64,000 nucleotides of DNA. Source: Thermoleophilia bacterium (GTDB lineage: Bacteria > Actinomycetota > Thermoleophilia > RBG-16-64-13). Below are positions 56,392 through 64,000 of the stretch, piece by piece. The notes beneath the pieces were generated by a model. That model was not told the origin of the DNA. It saw nothing but the letters and a program-made list of their open reading frames with translations, and did no database searches. Both the position numbers and the translations under genes were made by a program. How positions within the stretch are numbered: position 1 is the stretch's first letter; every line of letters begins with the position of its first letter. The stretch lies in contig JAOSKU010000001.1 of assembly GCA_027493445.1 (NCBI GenBank), positions 1,325,314 to 1,389,313 on the forward strand, read 5' to 3'.

Positions 56392-57378
56392 ATGATGGAA
56401 CCGTCGGGGCAATGGTCCGTTCGGTGGGCTCGAATGTGGGGCACCCGGGCGCTGCCGGCACTGGGCGCCGTCGTGACCGTGGGGCTCGCGCTGGTGGTCA
56501 CCCTCGCCGCGGGATGCGAGGGCAGCCGGTCCAACGATGGGCGGCTGGTCGTGGTGGCCACGGTGCCGGTGATCTACTCCTTGACCGCAAACGTGGCCGG
56601 CGACGCGGTGCGTTTGGAGGAGCTCCTGGCCCCGGGCGCCTCGCCACACCAGACAAGCTTCACCGTGAGCCAAGCCAGGCTCGTGACGGAAGCCGATGTG
56701 CTCATCATGAACGGGGCCGGGCTGGAGGCTTGGGTCGACGATCTGGTCACGAGTGCCGGTCGCTCTGCTCTGCGCCTGATCGTGGCCTCGAAGGGAGTGA
56801 CGCTGCTCCGGCCCAGCGAGCCTACGCCTGTACCTGGATCCGCTGACAGCGACGAGCACACCGCCGGAGTCGACCCCCATGTGTGGCTCGACCCCAGGAA
56901 CGCCGCCATCATGGTTGGCAACATCCGGGACGCTCTGAGGGAGCTTGACCCGGTGCATGCCGCCGACTACGATCGCCGAGCCGCGGAGTACACGGCCCGC
57001 CTGGAAGCCCTCCACGTGGAAATCCAGAGCACGCTTGCGGGGGTGCCCAGCCGCGACTTCGTCAGCTTCCACAGCGCCTTCCAGTACTACGCACGGGCAT
57101 ACGGCTTGAAGCAGGTGGCGGTGATAGAAGAGTTCCCGGGAAAGCAGCCCTCCCCCAAGTACCTGGCCGCCATCGTGGATCTGGTGAAGAAGCTGGAAGT
57201 CAGGGCGGTCTTTTCTGAGCCGCAGTTCTCACCCAGAGCGGCCCAGGCTCTGGCCCGGGAGGCGGGCGTGCAGGTCTACGAGGTCGATCCCGAGGGAAGC
57301 ACCCTTTCGGCGGCCATGTACGAGGACCTGCTCCGGCGCAACACCGACCTGTTTCGCCGCGCATTGGAGGGCGCATGA
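56392..57378 (+). CDS. znuA: Zn/Mn-binding lipoprotein of ABC importer
   Basis: 328 residues. Signal helix and lipobox (VTLAAGCEG), then cluster A-I ZnuA/TroA fold: VVATVPVIYSLTANVAG, metal His in GASPHQTSFT, VDPHVWLDPRNA, FVSFHSAFQYY, and acidic ligand region VFSEPQFSP. Only a short His-containing loop (SDEHTAG) is present, so Mn or Zn are both possible. Start behind GAGGAG. ATGA overlap with the ATPase gene. Confidence 0.92.
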   Translation: MMEPSGQWSVRWARMWGTRALPALGAVVTVGLALVVTLAAGCEGSRSNDGRLVVVATVPVIYSLTANVAGDAVRLEELLAPGASPHQTSFTVSQARLVTEADVLIMNGAGLEAWVDDLVTSAGRSALRLIVASKGVTLLRPSEPTPVPGSADSDEHTAGVDPHVWLDPRNAAIMVGNIRDALRELDPVHAADYDRRAAEYTARLEALHVEIQSTLAGVPSRDFVSFHSAFQYYARAYGLKQVAVIEEFPGKQPSPKYLAAIVDLVKKLEVRAVFSEPQFSPRAAQALAREAGVQVYEVDPEGSTLSAAMYEDLLRRNTDLFRRALEGA

Positions 57379-58139
57379 GCAACGAGCTGTACCCGCAATC
57401 CGTGCTCCTGGTGGAGGACCTGTCACTCCGTCTGGGGGGATACACGCTGTTCGAGGACATCTCGTTCGTAGTCGACCAGGGTGAGATCGCCATCATCATC
57501 GGGCCCAACGGGGCGGGAAAGACCATGCTGATGCGCACGATCCTCGACCTGATCCCCGCACATGCCGGGCGGGTGACCATCTTCGGCCGCGATCACCACA
57601 GCCTGGGGGACACCTCGCGTCGCATTGGCTATATGCCCCAGCGGCTGGATTTCGACCGGACTTTCCCCATCACCGTCTACGAAGTGATGCTCCTGCGGCT
57701 ACGGAAGAGCGGGTTCTGGCTTCACCGCTCCCGTATGAGGGACCGAGTGCGTGAAGCCTTGGCGCGCGTGCACGCCGAGAGGCTCATCGACCGGGCCATC
57801 GGTCGGCTGTCAGGCGGGGAGTTCCAACGGGTGCTGCTGGCGTACGCCCTGCTCGACAATCCCGAGCTGCTGCTGCTCGACGAACCCGCCGCCGGGGTCG
57901 ACATCACCGGAGAGGACACCTTCTACGAGCTCATCCACAATCTGAAGCATGAGGAGAACCTGACGGTGATCATGGTCTCGCACGACCTGGACGTGGTCTT
58001 CAAGTACGCCGACCAAGTGCTTTGCCTGAATCGGCGACTCCTGTGCAAGGGTGCGCCCCACGCCGTCCTCCGACCGGAGATCCTGGAGCAGACCTATGGG
58101 GCCCTCGCCTCCTCCTACCACCATCATCACGAGCACTGA
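57375..58139 (+). CDS. znuC: Zn/Mn ABC transporter ATPase
   Basis: 254 residues. Walker A GPNGAGKTMLMRTIL, signature LSGGEFQRVLLAYALL, Walker B LLLLDEPAAGVD, switch VSHDLDVVFK. The C-terminus ends in a His-rich tail (SYHHHHEH), common in Zn/Mn/Co ATPases and possibly a metal sensor. Overlaps znuA; znuB follows with a one-base gap. Confidence 0.93.
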   Translation: MSNELYPQSVLLVEDLSLRLGGYTLFEDISFVVDQGEIAIIIGPNGAGKTMLMRTILDLIPAHAGRVTIFGRDHHSLGDTSRRIGYMPQRLDFDRTFPITVYEVMLLRLRKSGFWLHRSRMRDRVREALARVHAERLIDRAIGRLSGGEFQRVLLAYALLDNPELLLLDEPAAGVDITGEDTFYELIHNLKHEENLTVIMVSHDLDVVFKYADQVLCLNRRLLCKGAPHAVLRPEILEQTYGALASSYHHHHEH

Positions 58140-58140
58140 A

Positions 58141-58968
58141 ATGGCCGGCTTCCTCAGCGACGCATTCTCCATCCTGCAGTACCCCTTCATGCAAAGGGCG
58201 CTGGTGGCCGGACTCGCCATCGGTTTCCTCTGCGCGGTCATCGGCGTCTTCGTGACCCTGCGCTCGATGTCGTTCTTCTCCGACGCGATCGCGCACGCCG
58301 CCCTGGCCGGAATCGCCCTGGGGGTCCTGCTGGGCATGGACCCGGTGCTGGCCGCCGTGATCTTCTGCGTCGTCGTGGCCCTGGGCATCACCTACCTCAC
58401 CGTCCGCACCGAACTCACCTCCGACACCGTGATCGGCGTGTTCTTCTCCGGTTCCATGGCCTTGGGGGTGCTGGTCATCGGCTTCCAGAAGGGGTATCAG
58501 ACCGACCTGCTCTCTTACCTGTTCGGCGACATCCTGTCGGTGAGCGACCTGGATGTCGTCCTGGCGCTCGCGTTGACCACCCTCGTCGTGGGATTGATCT
58601 TCTGGCGCTCGACCCTGCTGATCAAGGTAGCCCTCAATCGGGATCTGGCTCAGGTGGAAGGAGTGAACGCCGTGGCTTGGGACTACCTGTTCATGGTCCT
58701 GCTGGCCTTGACCGTGTCTGTGAGCCTGAGAATCGTAGGCATCGTCCTGGTGAGCGCGCTCATCATCGTCCCGGCGGCGGCCGCCCGCAACCTGGCCCGG
58801 GACTTCCGGGGCCTGATGGGCATGGCGGCCGCAATCGGCCTGGTGAGCGCCGTCGTCGGGCTGGTGGCCAGCTTCTACACCGACACGCCCTCAGGACCCA
58901 CGATCGTGCTGATGGCCATCGTCATCTTCGTGGCCAGCTTCCTCGGCCGGCTGCGCCGGCGCATGTAG
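58141..58968 (+). CDS. znuB: Zn/Mn ABC transporter permease
   Basis: 275 residues from the ATG at 58141. Eight or nine helices of the ABC-3 family: SMSFFSDAIAHAALAGIALG, SDTVIGVFFSGSMALGVL, and RIVGIVLVSALIIVPAAAA. Completes znuACB. No Zur/DtxR box could be recognised in the 130-base spacer upstream of znuA. Confidence 0.94.
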   Translation: MAGFLSDAFSILQYPFMQRALVAGLAIGFLCAVIGVFVTLRSMSFFSDAIAHAALAGIALGVLLGMDPVLAAVIFCVVVALGITYLTVRTELTSDTVIGVFFSGSMALGVLVIGFQKGYQTDLLSYLFGDILSVSDLDVVLALALTTLVVGLIFWRSTLLIKVALNRDLAQVEGVNAVAWDYLFMVLLALTVSVSLRIVGIVLVSALIIVPAAAARNLARDFRGLMGMAAAIGLVSAVVGLVASFYTDTPSGPTIVLMAIVIFVASFLGRLRRRM

Positions 58969-59131
58969 GCGGGTCCGAACCCGCCCCCAAACGGCGTGGC
59001 GCCGGGATGCTGGGGCCCGGGGTCACCGGGACAGGGGGTATTGGAGAGCTGGCCGGCGGGTATGCTCCGAGTAGATAAGCGGGCACACACTCCCAGCGGC
59101 AGGGCACAGCCCTCCTCGAGGTGAAAACACC

Positions 59132-59686
59132 ATGCGATTCCCCCCCTCTCCCAAGCACCGTCAGTTAGACTCCTGTGGCCGGTGGATCATCCTGACGGCC
59201 TCAGCCGCAGCCGGCGCGCTACTGCTCGCCACCGCTCTGCTTGCCGGCTGCGGAGGCGGCGACAGGACAACCGCCACGGCTGCGGACACGAGCGCCTCAA
59301 TGGGGGACGCCGCCCGCGGGCCGAACGGAATCGGCACCGTGATACGTACGCCGGCCGGCGCCGGCTACCTCGAGATCACCCCTAACGAGCTGGCCGAAAT
59401 GCTGGAGAGCAAGGACTTTCTGCTCATCAATGTGCACATCCCCTACGAGGGGGAGATCGAGCAGACGGACCTCTTCATCCCCTTCGACCAGGCGGCACAG
59501 CGTATCTCGGAGCTGCCCGAAGACAGGAGCGCAAAGATCGTGGTCTACTGCCGCAGCGACCGCATGAGCGGGATCGCGGTGCAGGTGTGGGCCGACGCCG
59601 GCTACGCGAATCTCTATGACCTCAACGGCGGCTTCGTCGCCTGGGAAGACGCCGGGTACCCACTGCTGCACCTCGACCGTCAGTGA
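59132..59686 (+). CDS. rhodanese-domain lipoprotein
   Basis: 184 residues. Signal helix with lipobox (ALLAGCGGG), a low-complexity linker, then a single rhodanese domain from about residue 80: ITPNELAEMLESKDFLLINV, active-site loop YCRSDRMSGIAV with Cys, NLYDLNGGFVAWEDAGYP. An extracytoplasmic sulfurtransferase that could handle thiosulfate or polysulfide, which would suit a locus with a tetrathionate-type reductase; that link is inference. It precedes a two-component system after about 200 bases. Confidence 0.88.
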   Translation: MRFPPSPKHRQLDSCGRWIILTASAAAGALLLATALLAGCGGGDRTTATAADTSASMGDAARGPNGIGTVIRTPAGAGYLEITPNELAEMLESKDFLLINVHIPYEGEIEQTDLFIPFDQAAQRISELPEDRSAKIVVYCRSDRMSGIAVQVWADAGYANLYDLNGGFVAWEDAGYPLLHLDRQ

Positions 59687-59893
59687 TGGGACGATACGGA
59701 GGCAACCGCGGGCCGGCCGCTGACAGCGCGCTCACCTCGATTCGTTCCGTGTTTGGGCCACCACTTTCGCCACGAGGACTACAAGTTGCTGTCTCGGGGT
59801 ATTGCCCATGCGCCCGCCGGTTGCCAGGCGCGTACTCCGGGAGCGCGCACCGCGGAGGCCATTGGAACGTCAGTGCACGACCGAGAACGAGAC

Positions 59894-61621
59894 ATGACCC
59901 ATATGCACCGGATTCGGACCGAACGACTGATATCCATCGGGCGCGTGGTACTGGCGGGTTTCGCCCTCCTGGCCATATGGTTCGATCCTGAGGAGCCCAC
60001 CCGCTATCCGGAGCTGACGCACGCACTGCTGGCCGGCTATGTCACCTATGCCGCGCTGGCCGCGCTCTTGGTGCCGCGCATCGTCTCTCACCTCGCCCGC
60101 TTCCAGGTAGTCACGCACGTCTTCGATCTGGTCGCGTTCTCGTCCTTCATGTACGTGACCGGAGGCTCGACCGGTCCGTTCTTCGCGTATTTCGTCTTCG
60201 CCCTGATCGCCGCCACGATGCGCTGGCAATGGCGAGGCACCCTCTGGACGGCGCTGGCGGCCCTCGCCGCCTATCTCGGAATGGGGATCTACAGGCTGGA
60301 GTTCTTTCGAGACCCGTCCTACGGGCTCAATCACCTGATCATGTGGAGCTTCTATCTGGGCGTGGTCGCGTGGCTTCTCGCTTTCCTGGGCTTCCATGAG
60401 GCTCGGCTGCGCCAAGAGATCGGCCGGTTGGCGTATTGGTCACGGGACACCACCCTGCCCGAAGGCGAGCACGACTGGACGAGGCGGATGCTGGGACACG
60501 CGGCGAATACCATGGGCGCACCGCGGGTGCTGCTCGCCTGGGAGGACGACGATGAGCCCTGGCTGCGCCTCGCCCTCTGGGAGGGCGGTGAGGTGAGGCC
60601 GTTGCGCGTCGGCCCAGGTGAATTCGTTCCCCTGGTCGCGGCCGACCTCGAGGGAGAGGCTTTCCTGTGTTCAGATGTCCGCGATGCCAGGCAGGCCTCG
60701 GCCTTGTATGGCCTCCCGGGCAGCCTCCGGCGCCTCCGCGTCCATCCGGTCCATCGGGCGCTCGCCGAACGTTTCGCCATGCGGTCCGTTGTGTCCCTCC
60801 CGGTTGCCGCCGATGGTGCGCGCGCTCGTCTCTTCTTTCTGGACAAGCCCCGCGTATCGCCGGACGACCTGACTCTGGGAACCATCGTGGCCCGAGAGGT
60901 GGCTGACTACATGGCAGACTGGAACCTCCGCGCCCGCCTTCGCGAATCGGCGGCCTTCGAGGAGCGGGTCCGGCTGGCCCGCGATCTGCACGACGGAGTG
61001 CTCCAGTCCCTGACCGGAACGGCGCTGCAGCTGGAAACGGCGCGCCGGCTCCTCGGGCGGGATGTGAGAGCGGCGGAGGAGGCTATCGGGAGCGTCCAAT
61101 CGGCGCTGGCTCAGGAGCAGCGCGACCTCAGGCTCTACGTCGACACCCTCAAACCTGGACTCAACTCCCAGGCGCCGGTGGGTCCCGACCTGGCCGCCCG
61201 GCTGCAGGAGCTCCGAGAGGGCGTGTCCCGCCAATGGGGAATCGAGGTCGACGTGGCCCTCGAGGAGCAGGGAGCACTCCTCACGGAGATGGAAGGCAAC
61301 CTCAACGATATCTACCTCATGATTCGCGAGGGCCTGGTCAACAGCGCCCGCCACGCGGGGGCCACTCGCGCCTGGGCGGGCATTCGATACGAGGGTGATC
61401 ACCTCCAGATGGTGCTGGGCGATGATGGACGAGGATTCCCGTTCCGTGGTCGCCTGGACGCGGCCTCCTTGAGGGCGAGGGGGGCGGGACCGGTGACACT
61501 CATGCAGCGCGTCGAGGCATGTGGGGGAACCCTGACTGTGGATTCCAGCGCCGCGGGCAGCCGCATCGACATCACCTTGCCGGTCGACCTCGTAGACACC
61601 GGCCTTCCGATGGTGTCATGA
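59894..61621 (+). CDS. membrane histidine kinase (5-TM, GAF-like, HisKA_3)
   Basis: 575 residues from the ATG at 59894. Five or six N-terminal helices (residues 15-170) form a membrane sensor without a large loop. A GAF-like region follows, then the phosphoacceptor His in ARDLHDGVLQSLTG and ATPase boxes IREGLVNSARHAG and LGDDGRGFPF. Resembles NreB/DesK-type kinases that respond to redox or membrane state. ATGA overlap with its regulator. The nearby rhodanese lipoprotein may be a target or input. The ribosome site is weak, so the start is tentative. Confidence 0.87.
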   Translation: MTHMHRIRTERLISIGRVVLAGFALLAIWFDPEEPTRYPELTHALLAGYVTYAALAALLVPRIVSHLARFQVVTHVFDLVAFSSFMYVTGGSTGPFFAYFVFALIAATMRWQWRGTLWTALAALAAYLGMGIYRLEFFRDPSYGLNHLIMWSFYLGVVAWLLAFLGFHEARLRQEIGRLAYWSRDTTLPEGEHDWTRRMLGHAANTMGAPRVLLAWEDDDEPWLRLALWEGGEVRPLRVGPGEFVPLVAADLEGEAFLCSDVRDARQASALYGLPGSLRRLRVHPVHRALAERFAMRSVVSLPVAADGARARLFFLDKPRVSPDDLTLGTIVAREVADYMADWNLRARLRESAAFEERVRLARDLHDGVLQSLTGTALQLETARRLLGRDVRAAEEAIGSVQSALAQEQRDLRLYVDTLKPGLNSQAPVGPDLAARLQELREGVSRQWGIEVDVALEEQGALLTEMEGNLNDIYLMIREGLVNSARHAGATRAWAGIRYEGDHLQMVLGDDGRGFPFRGRLDAASLRARGAGPVTLMQRVEACGGTLTVDSSAAGSRIDITLPVDLVDTGLPMVS

Positions 61622-62256
61622 GCATCCGAGTGCTCCTCGCCGACGACCATCCCCTCATCCTGGACGCCCTCGAGGGTCTGTTCAGTCTGGAGGAGGACAT
61701 CGAGGTCGTGGCCCGTTGCACCGACGGAGTCCAGGCCGTGGACGCGGTTCTGGAGCACGAGCCTGACATTCTCGTTCTCGACATGAACATGCCCCAGGCC
61801 AACGGGCTCAGCGTCTTGCGCGCGCTCCACACCCAAGGTTCCAGGACCAGGGTCGTGGTCCTGGCGGCGGCCGTGGAAGACCAGGATCTCGTCGAAGCTC
61901 TCCGCCTGGGGCTGCAAGGAGTCGTGCTGAAGGAGATGGCGCCCCACATGCTGGTGCAATCCATACGCAAGGTACACCAGGGCGATGTCTGGGTGGAGAA
62001 ACGATCCATCACCCGGGCCGTCGATCTCATGCTGCGCCGCGAGGCCGGGGGCCGCGAGCTGGCCAAGCATCTGACTCCGCGGGAGCTCGATATCGTGCGC
62101 ATGGTATCCACGGGCCTGCGCAACAAGGAGATCGCGCGCCGACTAACCGTGACCGAGGGCACCGTGAAGGTCCACCTGCACAACATTTGCGGCAAGCTGG
62201 GCATCGACGGGCGCATGGAGCTTTTCAAGTACGCGCAGGAGCGTGGGCTGGCCTGA
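61618..62256 (+). CDS. NarL-family response regulator
   Basis: 212 residues. Receiver: VLLADDHPLILDALEG, phosphoacceptor Asp in ILVLDMNMPQANG, VVLKEMA with the Lys; C-terminal LuxR helix-turn-helix LTPRELDIVRMVSTGLRNKEIARR and TVKVHLHNICGKLG. Partner of the preceding kinase. Targets unknown; the PilZ gene downstream is a candidate. Confidence 0.93.
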   Translation: MSIRVLLADDHPLILDALEGLFSLEEDIEVVARCTDGVQAVDAVLEHEPDILVLDMNMPQANGLSVLRALHTQGSRTRVVVLAAAVEDQDLVEALRLGLQGVVLKEMAPHMLVQSIRKVHQGDVWVEKRSITRAVDLMLRREAGGRELAKHLTPRELDIVRMVSTGLRNKEIARRLTVTEGTVKVHLHNICGKLGIDGRMELFKYAQERGLA

Positions 62257-62376
62257 ACCCCCGCCTGGCGGCGCGCCCGGCGGCACCTCCCCGCTTCGGC
62301 CAGAACCGCCTCGAAGACATCCATCCGAACCATTCTCCACGCCGCGCCCGACTCAGCGCAACCTCCCTCACGCCTC

Positions 62377-62449
62377 TCTATCTTTCGATATAGATAGATA
62401 TACCTTCAGCCGAATTGTTCCTGAGAAGACCCCTCATTAGGGTTGTCTC
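62377..62449 (+). promoter_or_regulatory. conserved PilZ leader element, copy 2
   Basis: Gap-free match (64/73) to 41821-41893. The two copies are more alike than the coding sequences they precede, so the element itself is under constraint or was recently copied. It includes inverted TCTATC/GATAGA, and the last 20 bases to the ATG are nearly invariant. Confidence 0.75.
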
Positions 62450-62812
62450 ATGGACAACTCCCCCTGCCTGCCGGAGCGACGCGCTGCGCCCCGTCATGAA
62501 GTTGCGGTACCCGTGCGTTGCTCGGCCGGCGCGGGGGTTACCCGGGACATGAGCGCCGGCGGGCTGTTCTTCATGGCCGGCGGGTCGTTCGAGGAGGGGC
62601 AGCAGGTGCAGCTCGAGCTCACCTTTGACTACGCCGACCCCACATCTCCGCTCGACGTCAGGTGTTGGGGACGAGTCTGCCGGGTGGAGAGGGCGGAGTC
62701 GGGGATTCAGGATGGAGCCCCGTTGGGCGTGGCGATCTGTCTCGAGGCTTTCAGCTTCGGCGACAAAGAGAGCAGGGAAAGGAGGCTAATCAGACCAGAA
62801 GGTGCCGGCTAA
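62450..62812 (+). CDS. PilZ-domain protein, probable c-di-GMP receptor
   Basis: 120 residues, one PilZ domain. The c-di-GMP motifs are complete: RxxxR in PERRAAPRHEV (residues 8-13) and DxSxxG in RDMSAGGLFF, followed by beta-barrel strands (QVQLELTFDY, LDVRCWGRVCRVE). Single-domain PilZ proteins relay c-di-GMP to motility, adhesion or polysaccharide systems. No diguanylate cyclase is in the window. It ends seven bases before the transposase stop. Confidence 0.88.
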   Translation: MDNSPCLPERRAAPRHEVAVPVRCSAGAGVTRDMSAGGLFFMAGGSFEEGQQVQLELTFDYADPTSPLDVRCWGRVCRVERAESGIQDGAPLGVAICLEAFSFGDKESRERRLIRPEGAG

Positions 62813-62819
62813 GGCACCG

Positions 62820-64000
62820 TCAAGCAACAACTAAGCGGTCATGCGGACGGATCACGTAGTTCCATTCGGGGTGGAACTCATCCCGGGTGAGGTTGACCGC
62901 CGCCAGCTGTGCGTCTGAGACCTTGATGCCGCGCTGGTAGGAGCGCTCGTCGAGGCGGGCATAGACCTCAAGCCCGGCGCTCGAGGTGGTGGCGCCGATC
63001 AGCGACACGATCGCCTGGCGCGAGACGAGCGGCTGCCCGCGCCAATTGCGGGTGATGAAGCTGAACAGGCGGTGTTCGATCTTGTTCCACTTCGAGGTGC
63101 CGGGCGGGAAGTGGCAGACTCTAATGGCGAGATTGGTCTCGTCGGCGAGCCGCTGGAGTTCGGTCTTCCACAGGCGCAGACGATTGCCGTTGGAGCCACC
63201 GCAGTCGGCGGTGATCGTCAAGGTCGTGGCGGTAGGGTAGCGCTGCCCGCCGAGGTGCTCCCACCAGCTGCGGATCGCCTCGACCGCAAACTCAGCGGTA
63301 TCGGCGTCGATGCCGACGCTCACCCAGCCCGCGTTGCCGCCGATGTCGAAGACCCCGTAGGGGTTCACCTTGCCGAGCCCCTCGTCTTTGAAGTCGTGTA
63401 CGCGGACCGGCACCGGGGAGCCCTTCGGGCGCCACTCGCGTCCGGCGTTCTTGAAGTCTCCGACGAGCTCCTTCTTCTTGGTGTCGACGGAGATCACGGG
63501 CTCGCCGGCCTCAAGCGCCGCCGAGACCCTGGTGTTGATATGGTGGAACTGCGCGTCGCGGTCGGGGGTGCGAGGCGCCCTCCTTGGTCTTGCGGTTCCC
63601 CTGCAGGCTGTACCCCAGTCGGCGCAGCTGCTTGGCGACCGTCTCGTGGCTGACCCGATGGCCGCGCTCGCGAAGCGCGCCGGCGAGTGTGCGCACGCTC
63701 TTGGCCGTCCAGCGTAGCGGCGACTCGGGGTCGCCGCGGGCATCGTCGTCGACGAGGGCCTTGAGGTCGGCGAGCAGCGTCGGATCGGTCTCGGCGAGGG
63801 GCTTGCGGCCGCCTCCCGCGCGGCGCACCCGGCTGGCGGAGAAGCGCACGGGAGAGTCCAGGTCGGCGAGGCCGCGCCTGATGGTACCCACCGAGATCCC
63901 CGTGGCCCGGGCTACGGCGGCGGTCCCGCCATACCCGCACGCGCGGGCCTCCGCCGCCGCCCAGAGGCGCCGGCGTCGCTCATCGAGTTCCCCCGCCAGC
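62820..64000 (-). mobile_element. ISAzo13-type transposase, frameshifted and running off the window
   Basis: The DDE part (TITADCGGSNGNRLRLWK, CHFPPGTSKWNKIEHRLFSF) matches the ISAzo13/Rhodopirellula-type transposase family. The N-terminal DNA-binding part (GTIRRGLADLDSP, RKPLAETDPTLLADLKALV) is in another frame; removing one base from the G5 run 63564-63568 joins them through GNRKTKEGASHPDRDAQFHH. The frame is open to the window end (LDERRRRLWAAAEARACG), so the 5' end and the outer inverted repeat are missing. The inner IS end must lie within 62813-62820 or so. No link to the 161-bp repeats is visible. Confidence 0.88.

Noticed and set aside
62243..62440. Frame reading into the conserved PilZ leader (SFDIDRYTF)
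   Set aside because: The similar frame at the other copy has no shared start codon, so a leader peptide is not supported; the similarity is explained by DNA identity.
1..64000. CRISPR arrays, rRNA, tRNA
   Set aside because: No regularly spaced repeats and no tRNA-like TpsiC/acceptor pattern were found by eye in the intergenic DNA; a tRNAscan/Infernal run would be decisive.

Overview
The window is GC-rich bacterial chromosome with dense coding on both strands and no rRNA, tRNA or CRISPR array that I could see. The gene content suggests a deep-branching, at least partly anaerobic Gram-positive-type bacterium, most likely Actinomycetota, with Chloroflexota or Firmicutes as alternatives. The main pointers are a PimA-like glycosyltransferase, tungsten aldehyde oxidoreductases, NifV-like synthases, a GerW-type protein and SLH cell-wall-binding domains. 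This placement is inference.

Layout. 1-3.0 kb: a pair of half-size permeases and modAB (Mo/W uptake, no modC nearby). 3.1-12.8 kb: a tetrathionate-reductase-type respiratory locus made of a PhnD-like sensor protein, a HAMP/GAF histidine kinase, a NarL regulator, an iron-sulfur subunit fused to three SLH domains, a large Tat-exported molybdopterin catalytic subunit and a convergent polyferredoxin. No NrfD-type membrane subunit (TtrC) is present. 13-21 kb: GerW, ArsR, SHOCT, ketopantoate reductase, a Cys/Met gamma-family PLP enzyme, two DMT exporters, and a PQQ-type propeller with an unknown protein. 21.8-32.6 kb: a LysR regulator, a short hinge-less SMC-like ATPase, serA, a ferritin-like protein and ilvC-ilvBN-ilvD. 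32.9-50.4 kb: gabT, gdh, two tandem tungsten AORs, a multicopper oxidase, sucCD, a PucR regulator and potADBC. Together these could form a polyamine/GABA to succinate route with ATP formation by SucCD. 50.6-58.9 kb: an isocitrate-type dehydrogenase, a GNAT protein, a GT4 glycosyltransferase, two NifV-like synthases and a Zn/Mn ABC transporter. 59-64 kb: a rhodanese lipoprotein, a second two-component system, a PilZ protein with a conserved leader, and an ISAzo13-type transposase running off the end.

Three points need care. First, at least eight genes are broken by a single-base indel in a G/C homopolymer, which looks like a systematic sequencing or assembly error; I annotate them as single genes. 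The apparent ilvB-ilvN fusion depends on one such run. Second, a 161-bp family of terminal-inverted-repeat elements is scattered through intergenic DNA, and one copy has inserted into the start of potC with a target duplication. Third, the SLH-anchored, TtrC-less reductase is the most unusual system in the window.
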